DNA of 64,000 nt from CAVZXS01 sp963779325 (lineage in GTDB: Bacteria; Bacteroidota; Bacteroidia; Chitinophagales; Chitinophagaceae): assembly GCA_963779325.1 (NCBI GenBank), contig CAVZXS010000025.1:496001-560000 (forward strand), written 5' to 3'. Position 1 is the first letter of the stretch. Every line of letters begins with the position of its first letter. Both the position numbers and the translations under genes were made by a program. Of this stretch, positions 7,824-16,924 are shown piece by piece. A model generated the notes under the pieces. It was not told the origin of the DNA. It saw only the letters and a program-made list of their open reading frames with translations, and did not search any database.

Positions 7824-9488
7824 ATGGCTGAAGTGATTTTAATGCCCCGATTGAGTGATACCATGACCGAAGGTGTAATAGCGGCCTGGCATAAAAAAGT
7901 GGGTGATGCGGTAAAAAAAGGTGATCTGCTGGCCGAGGTAGAAACGGATAAAGCTACCATGGAATTGGAAAGCTATAAAGACGGTACGCTTTTACATATT
8001 GGCAGCGATAAAGGCGGCAAACTGCAGGTAAATGATTTGCTGGCTATTATTGGTACAGCGGGTGAGGATATTTCTTCTTTAATTAGCGGAAATAGCGGTG
8101 GACAAGCAAGTGCAAAACCTGTTGCTGATACGCTCCGAAGACAGAACCTAAAACTAAGAAACCGGAAGCTGCACCTGTTACTGCAGCAATTGATATTTCA
8201 AAAATGGACGAAGTGGTATTGATGCCGCGGTTAAGTGATACCATGACAGAAGGCGTAATAGCATCGTGGAATAAAAAAGTAGGCGATACGGTAAAGAAGG
8301 GTGAAGTGCTGGCCGATATTGAAACCGACAAAGCCACAATGGAATTGGAAAGTTATAAGAATGGTACATTATTATATATAGGTGCACAAAAAGGAGAGAA
8401 GATTGCAGTGAATGATCTGTTGTGCATCATTGGTGAAAAAGGAAAAGTAAATGTAGATGCAATTGTTGCTGCTGCTAAAAGTGGCGGCGGCGCACAAACA
8501 TCAGTAGCTGCATCATCTGAAAGTTCTCAACCTGCAGCTGCTGCCACAACTGCCCCAGCTTCTGCATCAGTAGCTTCTGGCAGCGATAGTAATGGCCGTG
8601 TAAAAGCATCTCCGCTTGCAAAAAAATTAGCTGCTGAAAAAGGAATAGATATTAAATCAATTCATGGTAGCGGCGATGGCGGCAGAATTATAAAAAGCGA
8701 TATAGATAATTATAAGGCAGGGACTGCTGTTAGTCGAGTCTGACAGTAGTAAGTTCTGTCTACTGCGACTAAAGGTGGCGGTGAGCGACTGCGCCGCGAG
8801 GGTATTGTAAGTTTTGATGAAGTGCCTGTATCGCAAATGCGTAAAGTAATTGCCAAACGATTGGCTGAAAGCAAATTCTCTGCTCCGCATTTTTATTTAA
8901 CCATGTCAATAGATATGGATAAGGCGGTAGAAAGCCGTGCTAAACTGAATGAAGTTTCGCCGGTAAAAATTTCTTTTAATGATATGGTCTTGAAAGCCGT
9001 TGCGCTTTCTTTAAAACAACATCCCAAGGTGAACAGCAGTTGGTTGGGCGATAAAATACGAATTAATCATCATGTAAATATTGGCGTAGCCGTAGCGGTA
9101 GAAGACGGACTGTTGGTACCTGTTGTACGATTCGCCGATACAAAATCATTGAGCCAAATAGGAGCCGAGGTAAAAGATTTTGCTCAACGTGCCAAAGATA
9201 AAAAACTGCAACCGGCCGATTGGGAAGGAAGCACATTTACCATTTCCAACTTGGGTATGTTTGGCATTGAAGAATTTACGGCTATTATTAATCCCGCCCG
9301 ATTCCTGCATATTGGCCATAGGCGGTATCAGCCAGGTACCCGTAGTAAAAGACGGACAGATAAAAGTCGGTAATGTAATGAAAGTAACACTCAGTTGCGA
9401 TCATCGTTCGGTGGACGGCGCTACAGGCTCCGCATTTTTGCAAACACTGAAAAGCATGCTGGAAGAACCGTTGCGTATGTTGGTATAA
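7824..9488 (+). CDS. Pyruvate dehydrogenase E2 (dihydrolipoamide acetyltransferase), disrupted
   Basis: Transfers the acetyl group from lipoamide to CoA in the pyruvate dehydrogenase core. Domains in order: lipoyl domain 1 (lysine in ETDKATMELE, ~7945-7970), lipoyl domain 2 starting near 8204 (same motif), peripheral subunit-binding domain (ASPLAKKLAAEKGIDI near 8610), catalytic domain from ~8820 with the His-Asp active-site motif DHRSVDGATGSAF near the end. The reading frame is broken three times: a missing base near 8130, in-frame stops TGA, TAG and TAA at 8741-8752 inside the linker, and a missing base near 9290. The domain choice (two lipoyl domains) and INPPDSCILAIGG fit pyruvate rather than 2-oxoglutarate E2. 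Either errors or a true pseudogene; the stop cluster is the part that a single indel does not explain. A terminator follows at 9512. Confidence 0.88.
8729..8772. repeat. Imperfect palindrome in E2 linker carrying three stops
   Basis: TTAGTCG ... CGACTAA bounds a ~44 bp imperfect inverted repeat (arms TTAGTCGAGTCTGACAG and CTGTCTACTGCGACTAA). It keeps the frame on both sides but introduces TGA, TAG and TAA. Its right arm resembles intergenic sequence at 28842-28868 and 35128-35152. Confidence 0.45.
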
Positions 9489-9511
9489 GAATAAAATGAT
9501 TTAATGATACG

Positions 9512-9536
9512 AGCCGGTTTTATTACCGGCTTTTTT
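9512..9536 (+). terminator. Rho-independent terminator after E2 gene
   Basis: Stem AGCCGGT/ACCGGCT around a TTTATT loop, followed by TTTTTT, 24 bp after the E2 stop codon. Confidence 0.75.
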
Positions 9537-9617
9537 ATCATAAATTCTTAACATAAATTATACAACAAGGTCATCCTCACTGACTTTTGATTGCATAAAA
9601 AACAGTACCTTACTGTA

Positions 9618-10485
9618 ATGCTGAAAAAATCAACGGTACAACTTCTTCGGTTTCATTTTTCTTTTTTCCTGATGCCGGTTTATTTTTTTGCACTCAGTCA
9701 AACACTTGTAATAAATTGGGTGCATGCGGCTCTCGTATTTATTATACTTCATTTATTGGTGTACCCGTCCAGCAACGGGTATAACTCGTATATGGACAAG
9801 GATGATACACCAATAGGTGGTTTGGAAAAACCAATGCAGCCGACCAAACAATTGTATTATGTATCTGTTATGATGGATGTCGTTGCGGTTACATTAAGTT
9901 TGATAATAAGTATCTATTTTGCCGCGGGTATTTTGTTATATATATTGGCTTCAAGGGCATATAGCTATCGGGGTATCAGGTTAAAAAAATTCCCCGTTAT
10001 CGGTTATTTGACGGTAATGGTTTTCCAGGGAGCTTTGGTATTTGGATTGGTATACCACGGATGCAGTGAAACAAAAACACTTGATTTGCCGGCAGAGGCG
10101 ATGGTACCTGCCGCATTATTAATAGGCGGCTTTTACCCTTTAACACAAATTTATCAGCATGAGGCGGATAAAAAGGACGGAGTACTAACAATTAGTGCGT
10201 TATTGGGCTATCGCGGAACATTTATTTTTACAGCTTGTATTTATGTACTTGCATTCGGTACCATGGCTTATTGGTTTATTGCTGCATTGCAGGCAACCCA
10301 ATTCTATGTTTTGCAGATATTCTTTATACCCGTGCTTGTTTATTTTTTTATATGGGCAAAAAAAGTGTGGAAGAATACCGGGAGAAGCAAATTTTAAAAA
10401 TACCATGCGGATGAATATACTGGCATCGGTTTGTACCAATATTGGTTTTATTAGTTTATTAATATGGAGGATATTTTTTGAGTAA
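9618..10485 (+). CDS. UbiA-family prenyltransferase, frameshifted near 3' end
   Basis: Integral-membrane aromatic prenyltransferase of ~288 residues. The first Asp-rich motif is in NGYNSYMDKDD and the second in HEADKKDG, both needed to bind Mg-prenyl diphosphate; hydrophobic helices run throughout. I use ATG 9618 (MLKKSTVQLL) rather than the upstream TTG 9591. The frame as written stops at 10397, but dropping one G from GGG near 10380 continues into NFKNTMRMNILAS and a last membrane helix ending at 10485, the usual UbiA ending. The true stop then overlaps the start of the next gene, so it is the first gene of the polyketide operon. It probably attaches a prenyl group to the aromatic product. 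Confidence 0.82.
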
Positions 10486-11597
10486 AATTATTTCAATAGG
10501 AACGGCATTGCCGGCGTATAAACACAGGCAGCAGGACATACTGCATTTTATGCAAAACATCTATGCAATGGATGCATTGGAAAGTCGTAAGCTTCGTTTT
10601 TTATATCATCAAAGCAGTATCGATACACGATATTCCGTAGTGGCCGATTACAGCCGCGAAGTAAATGATTGGAAATTTTATCCTCATTCAGAAAACCTGG
10701 AACCCTTTCCTTCATTGGAACAACGGATGATATGGTATAATAAATGCGCCGCGCCGCTTTCGGTAGATGCCATTCGTGATTGCTTGCATAGTTTAAACGG
10801 AAAAGTACAACCGGAAGCCGTTACCCATCTTATTACAGTAAGTTGTACCGGCATGAGTGCGCCGGGCCTTGATTTGCAGGTGATGGAGATGCTGGACCTG
10901 CCTAAAAATATATATCAGTACTTCAGTCAATTTTATGGGTTGTTATGCAGCCATTCATGCATTAAAAATGGCCGATGTTATTTGTAAAGCGGAAGTAAAT
11001 GCAAAAGTGTTGATAGTGTGTACCGAATTATGTACGCTGCATTTTCAACGGGAAGCCACGATGGACAATATCGCTTCAAGCCTCTTATTCAGTGACGGAT
11101 CAGCAGCAGTTTTGGTAACAGCAGACAGCGATAAACATAAGGGGCTGCGATCTAAAAAGTTTTTACTCGGAAGTAATACCCAAAGGAAAACGAGATATGA
11201 GTTGGGAGCTTTCTTCGTCGGGGTTTTTAATGACACTCAGCGGTTATATACCTGATTTGATAGAGGAGGATTTTGATTTACTTGTAAACAGGGCATTGGT
11301 GCATGCGGATACATGGATAAGGAAAATATTTCGCAGTGGTGCATACACCCGGGTGGTAAAAGAATTTTGGAAGCTATTCATAAATCGTTGCAATTAAAAA
11401 CCGGCGAATTAAATGAGAGTTACGAAGTATTAAAGGATTACGGTAATATGTCGTCGCCCACCATTCTTTTTGTGTTAAAAAAAATGTTGCATCGGGTTTT
11501 GACGCAGGATACAATGAGTAATGAAGGGAATATATTTGGCGCAGCCTTTGGCCCGGGATTAACGATGGAAACTTTTATTGCAGCAGCAGATGCCTGA
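10478..11597 (+). CDS. Type III polyketide synthase (chalcone/alkylresorcinol synthase-like), frameshifted
   Basis: Condenses malonyl-CoA units onto an acyl starter. All three active-site regions are present: Cys in VSCTGMSAPGLD, His in WCIHPGGKRIL, Asn in YGNMSSPTILFV; also GCYAAIHALK and the terminal GPGLTMETF loop. It starts at TTG 10478, overlapping the end of ubiA. Three one-base shifts break it: near 10918, at the T5 run 11160-11164 (extra T; correct frame reads KKFYSEVIPKGKRDMSWE), and at the A4 run ~11322 (missing A). Each correction gives one continuous ~370-residue protein, the normal family length. Bacterial relatives use long acyl starters to make alkylresorcinols or pyrones; the starter here is unknown. 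Confidence 0.87.
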
Positions 11598-12288
11598 TTT
11601 TTCGATACGATCATATAAAAAAGAATTGCTTGATCGGGATGATATTCCTTTTGAAGACATCAAGCGAAATATGCAGGAGTTGGATTTTATTAATAGATGG
11701 CTGGGCGGTCATCAAATAACGATCAAGGGATTAAAAAAACTATTGCCCGCTTCGGAAAATTCCGGGTTGTTGATAGCTGAAATTGGTTGCGGGGGAGGTG
11801 ACAATTTGCGTGTATTGAGAAAATATTGCGAAAGGAGAAAAATACCCGCATCATTTATCGGCATTGATATTAATCCGCATTGTATTGAATTTGCAAAATC
11901 GAGAAAAGAGAATGAAGGAATACTATTTATCGCATCGGATTATGCAAAAGTGCAATTTGAGAATAATCCCGATATTATTTTCACATCGCTTTTTTGTCAT
12001 CATTTTACCGGCGAAGAGTTAGTAAAACAATTTCAATGGATGCGATTGAATTCAGGAACGGGTTTTTTTATCAATGATTTACACCGTCATTGGTTAGCAT
12101 ATTATTCCATTAAGTTGCTTACCGCCCTTTTTTCAAAATCTTACCTCGTAAAAAACGATGCGCCGCTTAGTGTGCTACGGGGTTTTAAGCGAGGAGAAAT
12201 TGAAATGCTGAACACAGCTTGTTCAATAACAAATGCGCAGTTAAAATGGCAATGGGCATTTCGATGGCTGCTTATTGTAAGAAGCTAA
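11590..12288 (+). CDS. SAM-dependent methyltransferase
   Basis: 232 residues from ATG 11590, which overlaps the polyketide synthase stop (ATGCCTGA), indicating translational coupling. Class I methyltransferase fold: motif I IAEIGCGGGDNL at about residues 61-72, an acidic residue after strand 2 in GIDINPHCIEFA, and a central IIFTSLFCHHFTGEE region. In the type III PKS operon it most likely methylates the phenolic product on oxygen or carbon, by analogy with srsB-type enzymes; this is inference from position. Confidence 0.85.
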   Translation: MPDFSIRSYKKELLDRDDIPFEDIKRNMQELDFINRWLGGHQITIKGLKKLLPASENSGLLIAEIGCGGGDNLRVLRKYCERRKIPASFIGIDINPHCIEFAKSRKENEGILFIASDYAKVQFENNPDIIFTSLFCHHFTGEELVKQFQWMRLNSGTGFFINDLHRHWLAYYSIKLLTALFSKSYLVKNDAPLSVLRGFKRGEIEMLNTACSITNAQLKWQWAFRWLLIVRS

Positions 12289-12295
12289 AAATAAA

Positions 12296-13483
12296 ATGAC
12301 GGAGAAAACAACGATAGCGAATGAACTCCAAGTGGCTTCCTCCAATGGAAGTACAGAGATATATGATATCGCAGTAATAGGCGGCGGCCTTGCGGGCCTT
12401 TCGTTGGCAATTCAAAGTGTTCGTGCGGGGTATAAAGTTATTCTTTTCGAAAAAGAGCAATATCCTTTTCATAAAGTTTGCGGTGAATATATAAGTTTAG
12501 AGAGCTGGGATTTCATAGAAGACTTGGGCGTGCCGCTCAGCCAAATGAATTTGCCCGTTATAAGAAGATTAATTGTATCATCTCCGAACGGAACTGAAAC
12601 AGAACAGCCTTTGCCGTTGGGCGGCTTCGGCATCAGCCGATATAAATTAGATTCGATGCTGGCAGATATTGCAATGAGAGCAGGCGTACAAGTTATGCAG
12701 AATACAAAAGTGGATAATGCGGAGTTTAATAATGAACTGTTTACAATACAATTTAACGGCAAAAAGATCAAGGCCAAAATTACGGCCGGGGCATTTGGAA
12801 AACGCAGCAACCTGGATATAAAATGGAATAGAAGTTTTGCTAAAAAAAGAGATAATAAATTAAATAATTATATTGGTGTAAAGTATCATATTAAAATTGA
12901 CCGGCCCGATGATTTAATCGTTTTGCATAATTTTAAGGACGGCTATTGCGGTATATCGCGAATCGAAGAAGGCCTGTCTTGTCTTTGTTATCTTACTACA
13001 GCTAAGAACCTGAAAGAATCGGGTAATTCCATAGCGGCGATGGAAGAAAATATTTTACAAACTAATCCGCATCTCAGCGATATATTTGCTACCGCGCAAA
13101 GAAACCGAACTGAGCCGGTTACAATATCTCAAATCAGTTTTGACAAAAAGGAGCAGGTAAATAATCATGTTTTGCTCTTGGGAGATGCGGCCGGTATGAT
13201 AGCGCCGCTTTGCGGTAACGGGATGAGTATGGCTTTGTTAGGGAGCAAAATAGCATTTACCAATATCGATTTGTTTTTAAAAAAAGAGATTAGCCGAACG
13301 GCGATGGAGTTGAACTACAGCGGAGCATGGAAAAAGCAATTTGGCAACAGGCTGAAAGCGGGCAGAATGATACAAGCTGTGTTCGGAAAAAAATGGATTA
13401 CAAATATTTTTATATTTTGTGCAAAACCTTTTCCAAAATTTATTAAATTTCTTATACGGCAAACGCATGGTCAGCCGTTCTAA
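12296..13483 (+). CDS. FAD-dependent oxidoreductase (geranylgeranyl reductase/hydroxylase-like)
   Basis: 395 residues. The dinucleotide fold GGGLAGLSLAIQ (about residues 29-40) is followed by a glutamate binding the ribose (ILFEKEQYPFHKVCGEY), and the second FAD motif is LLGDAAGMIAPLCGNGM. This places it in the UbiH/geranylgeranyl-reductase group of flavoproteins. It is 8 bp after the methyltransferase gene, the fourth gene of the polyketide operon. It may hydroxylate the resorcinol ring to a hydroquinone/quinone, as the flavoprotein of the srs operon does, or reduce the prenyl chain; the sequence does not decide. Confidence 0.83.
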   Translation: MTEKTTIANELQVASSNGSTEIYDIAVIGGGLAGLSLAIQSVRAGYKVILFEKEQYPFHKVCGEYISLESWDFIEDLGVPLSQMNLPVIRRLIVSSPNGTETEQPLPLGGFGISRYKLDSMLADIAMRAGVQVMQNTKVDNAEFNNELFTIQFNGKKIKAKITAGAFGKRSNLDIKWNRSFAKKRDNKLNNYIGVKYHIKIDRPDDLIVLHNFKDGYCGISRIEEGLSCLCYLTTAKNLKESGNSIAAMEENILQTNPHLSDIFATAQRNRTEPVTISQISFDKKEQVNNHVLLLGDAAGMIAPLCGNGMSMALLGSKIAFTNIDLFLKKEISRTAMELNYSGAWKKQFGNRLKAGRMIQAVFGKKWITNIFIFCAKPFPKFIKFLIRQTHGQPF

Positions 13484-14973
13484 TGACTGAAATACCCAAA
13501 ATGAAATTGAAAAAATTCACTTTTCCGTTTATTGCTGCTATTTTGGCGGCTAATGTTGTTACCGCACAAAATTATCAGGCTATACACGGATCATCTTATG
13601 CAGGCAGCCTGGGTCCTTCCAATAATCCTTCATCTATAGTTCATGTTCCGTATAGTTGGGATATTACGCCGATAGCGGTGCAATTGAAACATACGACCAA
13701 CGCTGTAACAGTAAAAAATTTTTCATTGTTGTCGGGTCCAAAGGATGCCTTGATATATGGAGTAAACGGAACGGAGAAACGATATGCCAACACTAACCAA
13801 AATATACGACTGCTGAATACGAGAATACGGATAAATCCGAGATCCGCTATTGCATTTGGCGTCAATATACGCAGCTATTCTTATTTAAAGACAAGTAAGT
13901 ACGGTTGGCAGGATACAGTACAAACCCCGAGAGATTTTTTTTCAATCAATACAAATACGTTACCCTTATCGGCCGAAGTTATCGGAAGTGCCTGGGCCGA
14001 AGTATACGGTACTTATGCGCAAACGATTAAAGATGACGGCAACTATATTTTAAATGCCGGTATCACTCTTAAAGCGGTTCGGGGTTTGGCCGGCGGGCAT
14101 GTCAATCTGAAGGACCTTGATTATACTGTAAGAGTTAACAATACAACACAGCAAGCGTACCTATTGGCCAATGGTTCATTACAATACGGTTACAGCATTA
14201 ATTTTGATGATGTGAATAACAGCAGCAGCGGTTTATCCAACAGGCAAGCTTTTTTAAAAAGAACTTATTCAAGTATTTCGGCAGATATAGGAGCTGAATA
14301 TATTTTGCCTTCAGCTGATGAAGAGGGATCGGCATACAGTTATGATATGAAGATTGGTATTTCCCTTATGGATATCGGTAATACTAAATTTAATTACGGC
14401 AAAAATAGCAGGCTGGTGCATGCAAGCAAGGCAAATGTTACTGACTCATTGTTGCAGGCAAAATTTAGAAATATTAATTCTTTTGACCAATTAAATGACA
14501 CACTTGCCGATGTGGGTGTTATGAGCGGTATAGGCGGCGATTTTTTTATTAACCAACCAACACGATTGATTATAAATATCGATCGGCTGATTGCAGGTAA
14601 TTTATTTATCAATGGGGAGCTGACGGTGCCGTTGGTTGCAGAAGGTTCGGATAAGGATATTAAATTTGTTGTACGCGATATGAATTTTTTGGCGCTAACA
14701 CCGCGGTGGGAAACAAAAACCCTGGGTATATATATGCCTTTGCTGATTAATAATAAAGGACAATTTTGGGTTGGCGGCGCATTTAAGGCAGGCCCTCTAT
14801 TGCTGGGTGTACACAATTGGGCCAACGTACTTTCTAAAAATAAAATGCAACGCGGCGGTCTTTACATGGCACTTACTTTCAGGCCCGGAAAAAAACACGA
14901 CGATGAGACGGGTGCCGGCGGCAAAAAACTCCCCCGTAAACTGAGGCAAAGTCTCGACTGCCCAAAATTCTGA
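13483..14973 (+). CDS. DUF5723-like outer-membrane barrel protein
   Basis: 496 residues. The signal peptide MKLKKFTFPFIAAILAANVV begins at the in-frame ATG 13501; the ATG at 13483 overlaps the stop of the flavoprotein (TAATG) and may be the start instead. The mature part is rich in short amphipathic strands and opens with the segment AIHGSSYAGSLGPSNNPSSI, typical of a Bacteroidota family annotated DUF5723 (outer-membrane proteins of unknown role). Coupling to the polyketide genes suggests a shared transcript, though a functional link is not shown. Confidence 0.7.
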   Translation: MTEIPKMKLKKFTFPFIAAILAANVVTAQNYQAIHGSSYAGSLGPSNNPSSIVHVPYSWDITPIAVQLKHTTNAVTVKNFSLLSGPKDALIYGVNGTEKRYANTNQNIRLLNTRIRINPRSAIAFGVNIRSYSYLKTSKYGWQDTVQTPRDFFSINTNTLPLSAEVIGSAWAEVYGTYAQTIKDDGNYILNAGITLKAVRGLAGGHVNLKDLDYTVRVNNTTQQAYLLANGSLQYGYSINFDDVNNSSSGLSNRQAFLKRTYSSISADIGAEYILPSADEEGSAYSYDMKIGISLMDIGNTKFNYGKNSRLVHASKANVTDSLLQAKFRNINSFDQLNDTLADVGVMSGIGGDFFINQPTRLIINIDRLIAGNLFINGELTVPLVAEGSDKDIKFVVRDMNFLALTPRWETKTLGIYMPLLINNKGQFWVGGAFKAGPLLLGVHNWANVLSKNKMQRGGLYMALTFRPGKKHDDETGAGGKKLPRKLRQSLDCPKF

Positions 14974-15042
14974 TTATCAACTCCACCTTTACAGAAAGTT
15001 TAGCATCGTGAAAATTTCAGTGATAACTATTTTGAAATTTTA

Positions 15043-15062
15043 TTTTCAAAATATTTTGAAAA
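15043..15062. promoter_or_regulatory. Perfect 20-bp palindrome, candidate operator
   Basis: TTTTCAAAATATTTTGAAAA is a perfect palindrome 27 bp before the GbsR/MarR regulator gene. A near-palindrome of similar form lies at 15654-15671 before the next gene. Likely an autoregulatory binding site. Confidence 0.5.
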
Positions 15063-15089
15063 TTCGGAAACTGCGTGTAGCTTTGATTT

Positions 15090-15596
15090 ATGAAATTAGC
15101 AGAAGCCAAACAACAGTTTATCGCATCTTGGGGCGCATTCGGTACGCATTGGGGTATCAATCGTACCATGGCGCAAATACATGCTTTATTATTGATCAGT
15201 CATGACCCGCTGAGCCAGGACGATATTATGGAGGAGCTGAACATAAGCCGCGGCAATGTGAATATGAATATTCGTGAATTGATTTCCTGGGGATTGGTGG
15301 AGAGAGTAATACTTACCGGCGAGCGGAAAGAGTTTTTTACCGCCGAGAAAGATATATGGAAAGTGGTAAAGCAAATTGTAAAAGAAAGAAAGAAAAGAGA
15401 ATTGGAGCCTATGCTCAAATTGCTGGTTCAATTAGAGAATGTAGAAGGCGATAAGAAAGATAAAAATGTGAAAGCGCTGGTAGATACAGTAAGCGGAATA
15501 AAACGATTGGGATTGCAAGCTGATAAAACTTTGGACACGATGATAAAGGCGGAGGAAAGTTGGTTTGTGGGCGGTTTGATAAAGATGTTCAAATAA
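15090..15596 (+). CDS. GbsR/MarR-family transcriptional regulator
   Basis: 168 residues. A winged helix-turn-helix spans about residues 25-90, with the recognition region DDIMEELNISRGNVNMNIRELISWGLVERV, followed by a charged helical C-terminus. This matches the GbsR branch of the MarR superfamily. It begins a run of same-strand genes (membrane protein, DCC protein, epimerase, CoA-binding protein) that it may control; palindromes at 15043 and 15654 are possible sites. A terminator at 15621 separates it from the next gene. Confidence 0.85.
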   Translation: MKLAEAKQQFIASWGAFGTHWGINRTMAQIHALLLISHDPLSQDDIMEELNISRGNVNMNIRELISWGLVERVILTGERKEFFTAEKDIWKVVKQIVKERKKRELEPMLKLLVQLENVEGDKKDKNVKALVDTVSGIKRLGLQADKTLDTMIKAEESWFVGGLIKMFK

Positions 15597-15620
15597 CAAA
15601 TAAAGCCATTTCAAAATAAC

Positions 15621-15640
15621 AGCCGTGCGAACGGCTTTTA
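15621..15640 (+). terminator. Terminator after GbsR-family gene
   Basis: Stem AGCCGT/ACGGCT with GCGA loop, then TTTTATAAAA, 25 bp after the stop. Confidence 0.6.
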
Positions 15641-15653
15641 TAAAAAAACAAAC

Positions 15654-15671
15654 TTTCATAAATTTCTGAAA
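15654..15671. promoter_or_regulatory. Near-palindrome, candidate operator
   Basis: TTTCATAAATTTCTGAAA is an 18-bp palindrome with one mismatched pair, 18 bp before the membrane-protein gene, and resembles the palindrome at 15043-15062. The adjoining CTGAAATTTTAAATA also occurs at 18454-18468, before another gene. Confidence 0.4.
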
Positions 15672-15688
15672 TTTTAAATACTTTAGTT

Positions 15689-16078
15689 ATGAAAACGTTT
15701 AAGCAAATAGATATCGCGGTCAGTATCGCACTGATCACCGGGTTTTTTATAGCGGCGCTTATAAGGGCGGACGAAACTTTTATAATCGGTTATTTCGTTA
15801 CAGGCGGTTGGCAGGTTATCAGTATGCTTGTGCATGCTGCAGACGGAACATTTGCAGGCAAAGGAACCGCGAGGTATAATTATCATTGGAGCGTTGTCAT
15901 TATTATCGGAATTGTATTATTCGCTTGGGCAATACAAATACAGCCCTTATTGGTGATAGCTTTTGTATTGGCTTCAATATTGGTTTTTATCGCTCCGCTG
16001 ATGGCCATTTATTATTCATGGCTTTGTTGGGCCGAGCTTTCAGCCTTACGTAAAAGAGCGTTTATTCACCTTAAATAA
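15689..16078 (+). CDS. Four-helix integral membrane protein, unknown function
   Basis: 129 residues with about four hydrophobic helices (IAVSIALITGFFIAALI, FIIGYFVTGGWQVISMLV, WSVVIIIGIVLFAWAI, LLVIAFVLASILVFIAPLMAI). No signal peptide or catalytic motif. It ends 6 bp before the DCC gene, so the two are probably cotranscribed. Function is not recognised. Confidence 0.65.
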   Translation: MKTFKQIDIAVSIALITGFFIAALIRADETFIIGYFVTGGWQVISMLVHAADGTFAGKGTARYNYHWSVVIIIGIVLFAWAIQIQPLLVIAFVLASILVFIAPLMAIYYSWLCWAELSALRKRAFIHLK

Positions 16079-16084
16079 CGGGTT

Positions 16085-16915
16085 ATGAAGGCAAATAAAA
16101 TTCTTGTCTACGACGATAGCTGCCCGCTTTGTACAGGCTATACCCGGGCCTTTGTAAAAACCGGTTTTTTAGGTAAAGAAGAAAGAAAGCCCTTTTCTGC
16201 GATTGATGCAGACCTTCTTGTAACTATTGATATGGAAAAAGGAAGAAATGAGATTCCGTTAATAGACTTGCAAACAAAAAAAGTTTTGTATGGTATTGAT
16301 GCCTTACTCGAAATCCTTGACCGAAAAATTCCTTTAATCAAATCAATTGGCAACATAAAACCCCTAAACTTCCTGTTACGAAAAATTTACAAACTTATCA
16401 GTTATAACCGCAGGGTTATTGTGGCGCCTGCACCGAAACCGGTAAGCTGCGATTGTACGCCTGATTTTAATATAGAATACAGGATAGCTTTCATGCTTTT
16501 CTTTTTGTTAATTAATACGGCCATGCTTTTTCCCGTTCATAATTACGTACTCCAAAAAAGTTTTTTGGCTGCAACCGGAGTTACGCAATTTCAAGCTATA
16601 CATTTTTTGCTTGTCACCGTCAATATTCTCGTATCTATTTTTATTGGCGGGAAAAGAGGGATTGAGTACATTGGCCAGGTAAATATGCTGGCATTGACGG
16701 TCATTCTTCTTTTAGCACCCTTGGTCTTGATAAATAAATACAGTGCAGCTGTAAATCCTTTTCTTACTGATTTTTATTTAGCTGCGCTTATTTTTTTTAT
16801 TGTAAAAGAATACATAAGGCGAATGAAATTTGCCGGCATACTGCCCCAAAAGAAATGGGTTGTTTCAGTCAATGCGGTCAGTATCCTTCTTTTTTTGACA
16901 TACTTAATTATATAG
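16085..16915 (+). CDS. DCC/DUF393 thiol-disulfide oxidoreductase-like membrane protein
   Basis: 276 residues. The N-terminus carries the DUF393 signature YDDSCPLC, where CPLC is a CxxC redox pair in a thioredoxin-like fold (residues 1-~115). The C-terminal half has about four membrane helices, so the domain is probably displayed at the inner membrane on the cytoplasmic side. It sits between a small membrane protein and a TIGR01777 epimerase, an arrangement common in Bacteroidota. Substrate unknown. Confidence 0.78.
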   Translation: MKANKILVYDDSCPLCTGYTRAFVKTGFLGKEERKPFSAIDADLLVTIDMEKGRNEIPLIDLQTKKVLYGIDALLEILDRKIPLIKSIGNIKPLNFLLRKIYKLISYNRRVIVAPAPKPVSCDCTPDFNIEYRIAFMLFFLLINTAMLFPVHNYVLQKSFLAATGVTQFQAIHFLLVTVNILVSIFIGGKRGIEYIGQVNMLALTVILLLAPLVLINKYSAAVNPFLTDFYLAALIFFIVKEYIRRMKFAGILPQKKWVVSVNAVSILLFLTYLII

Positions 16916-16924
16916 CGCCGTATT

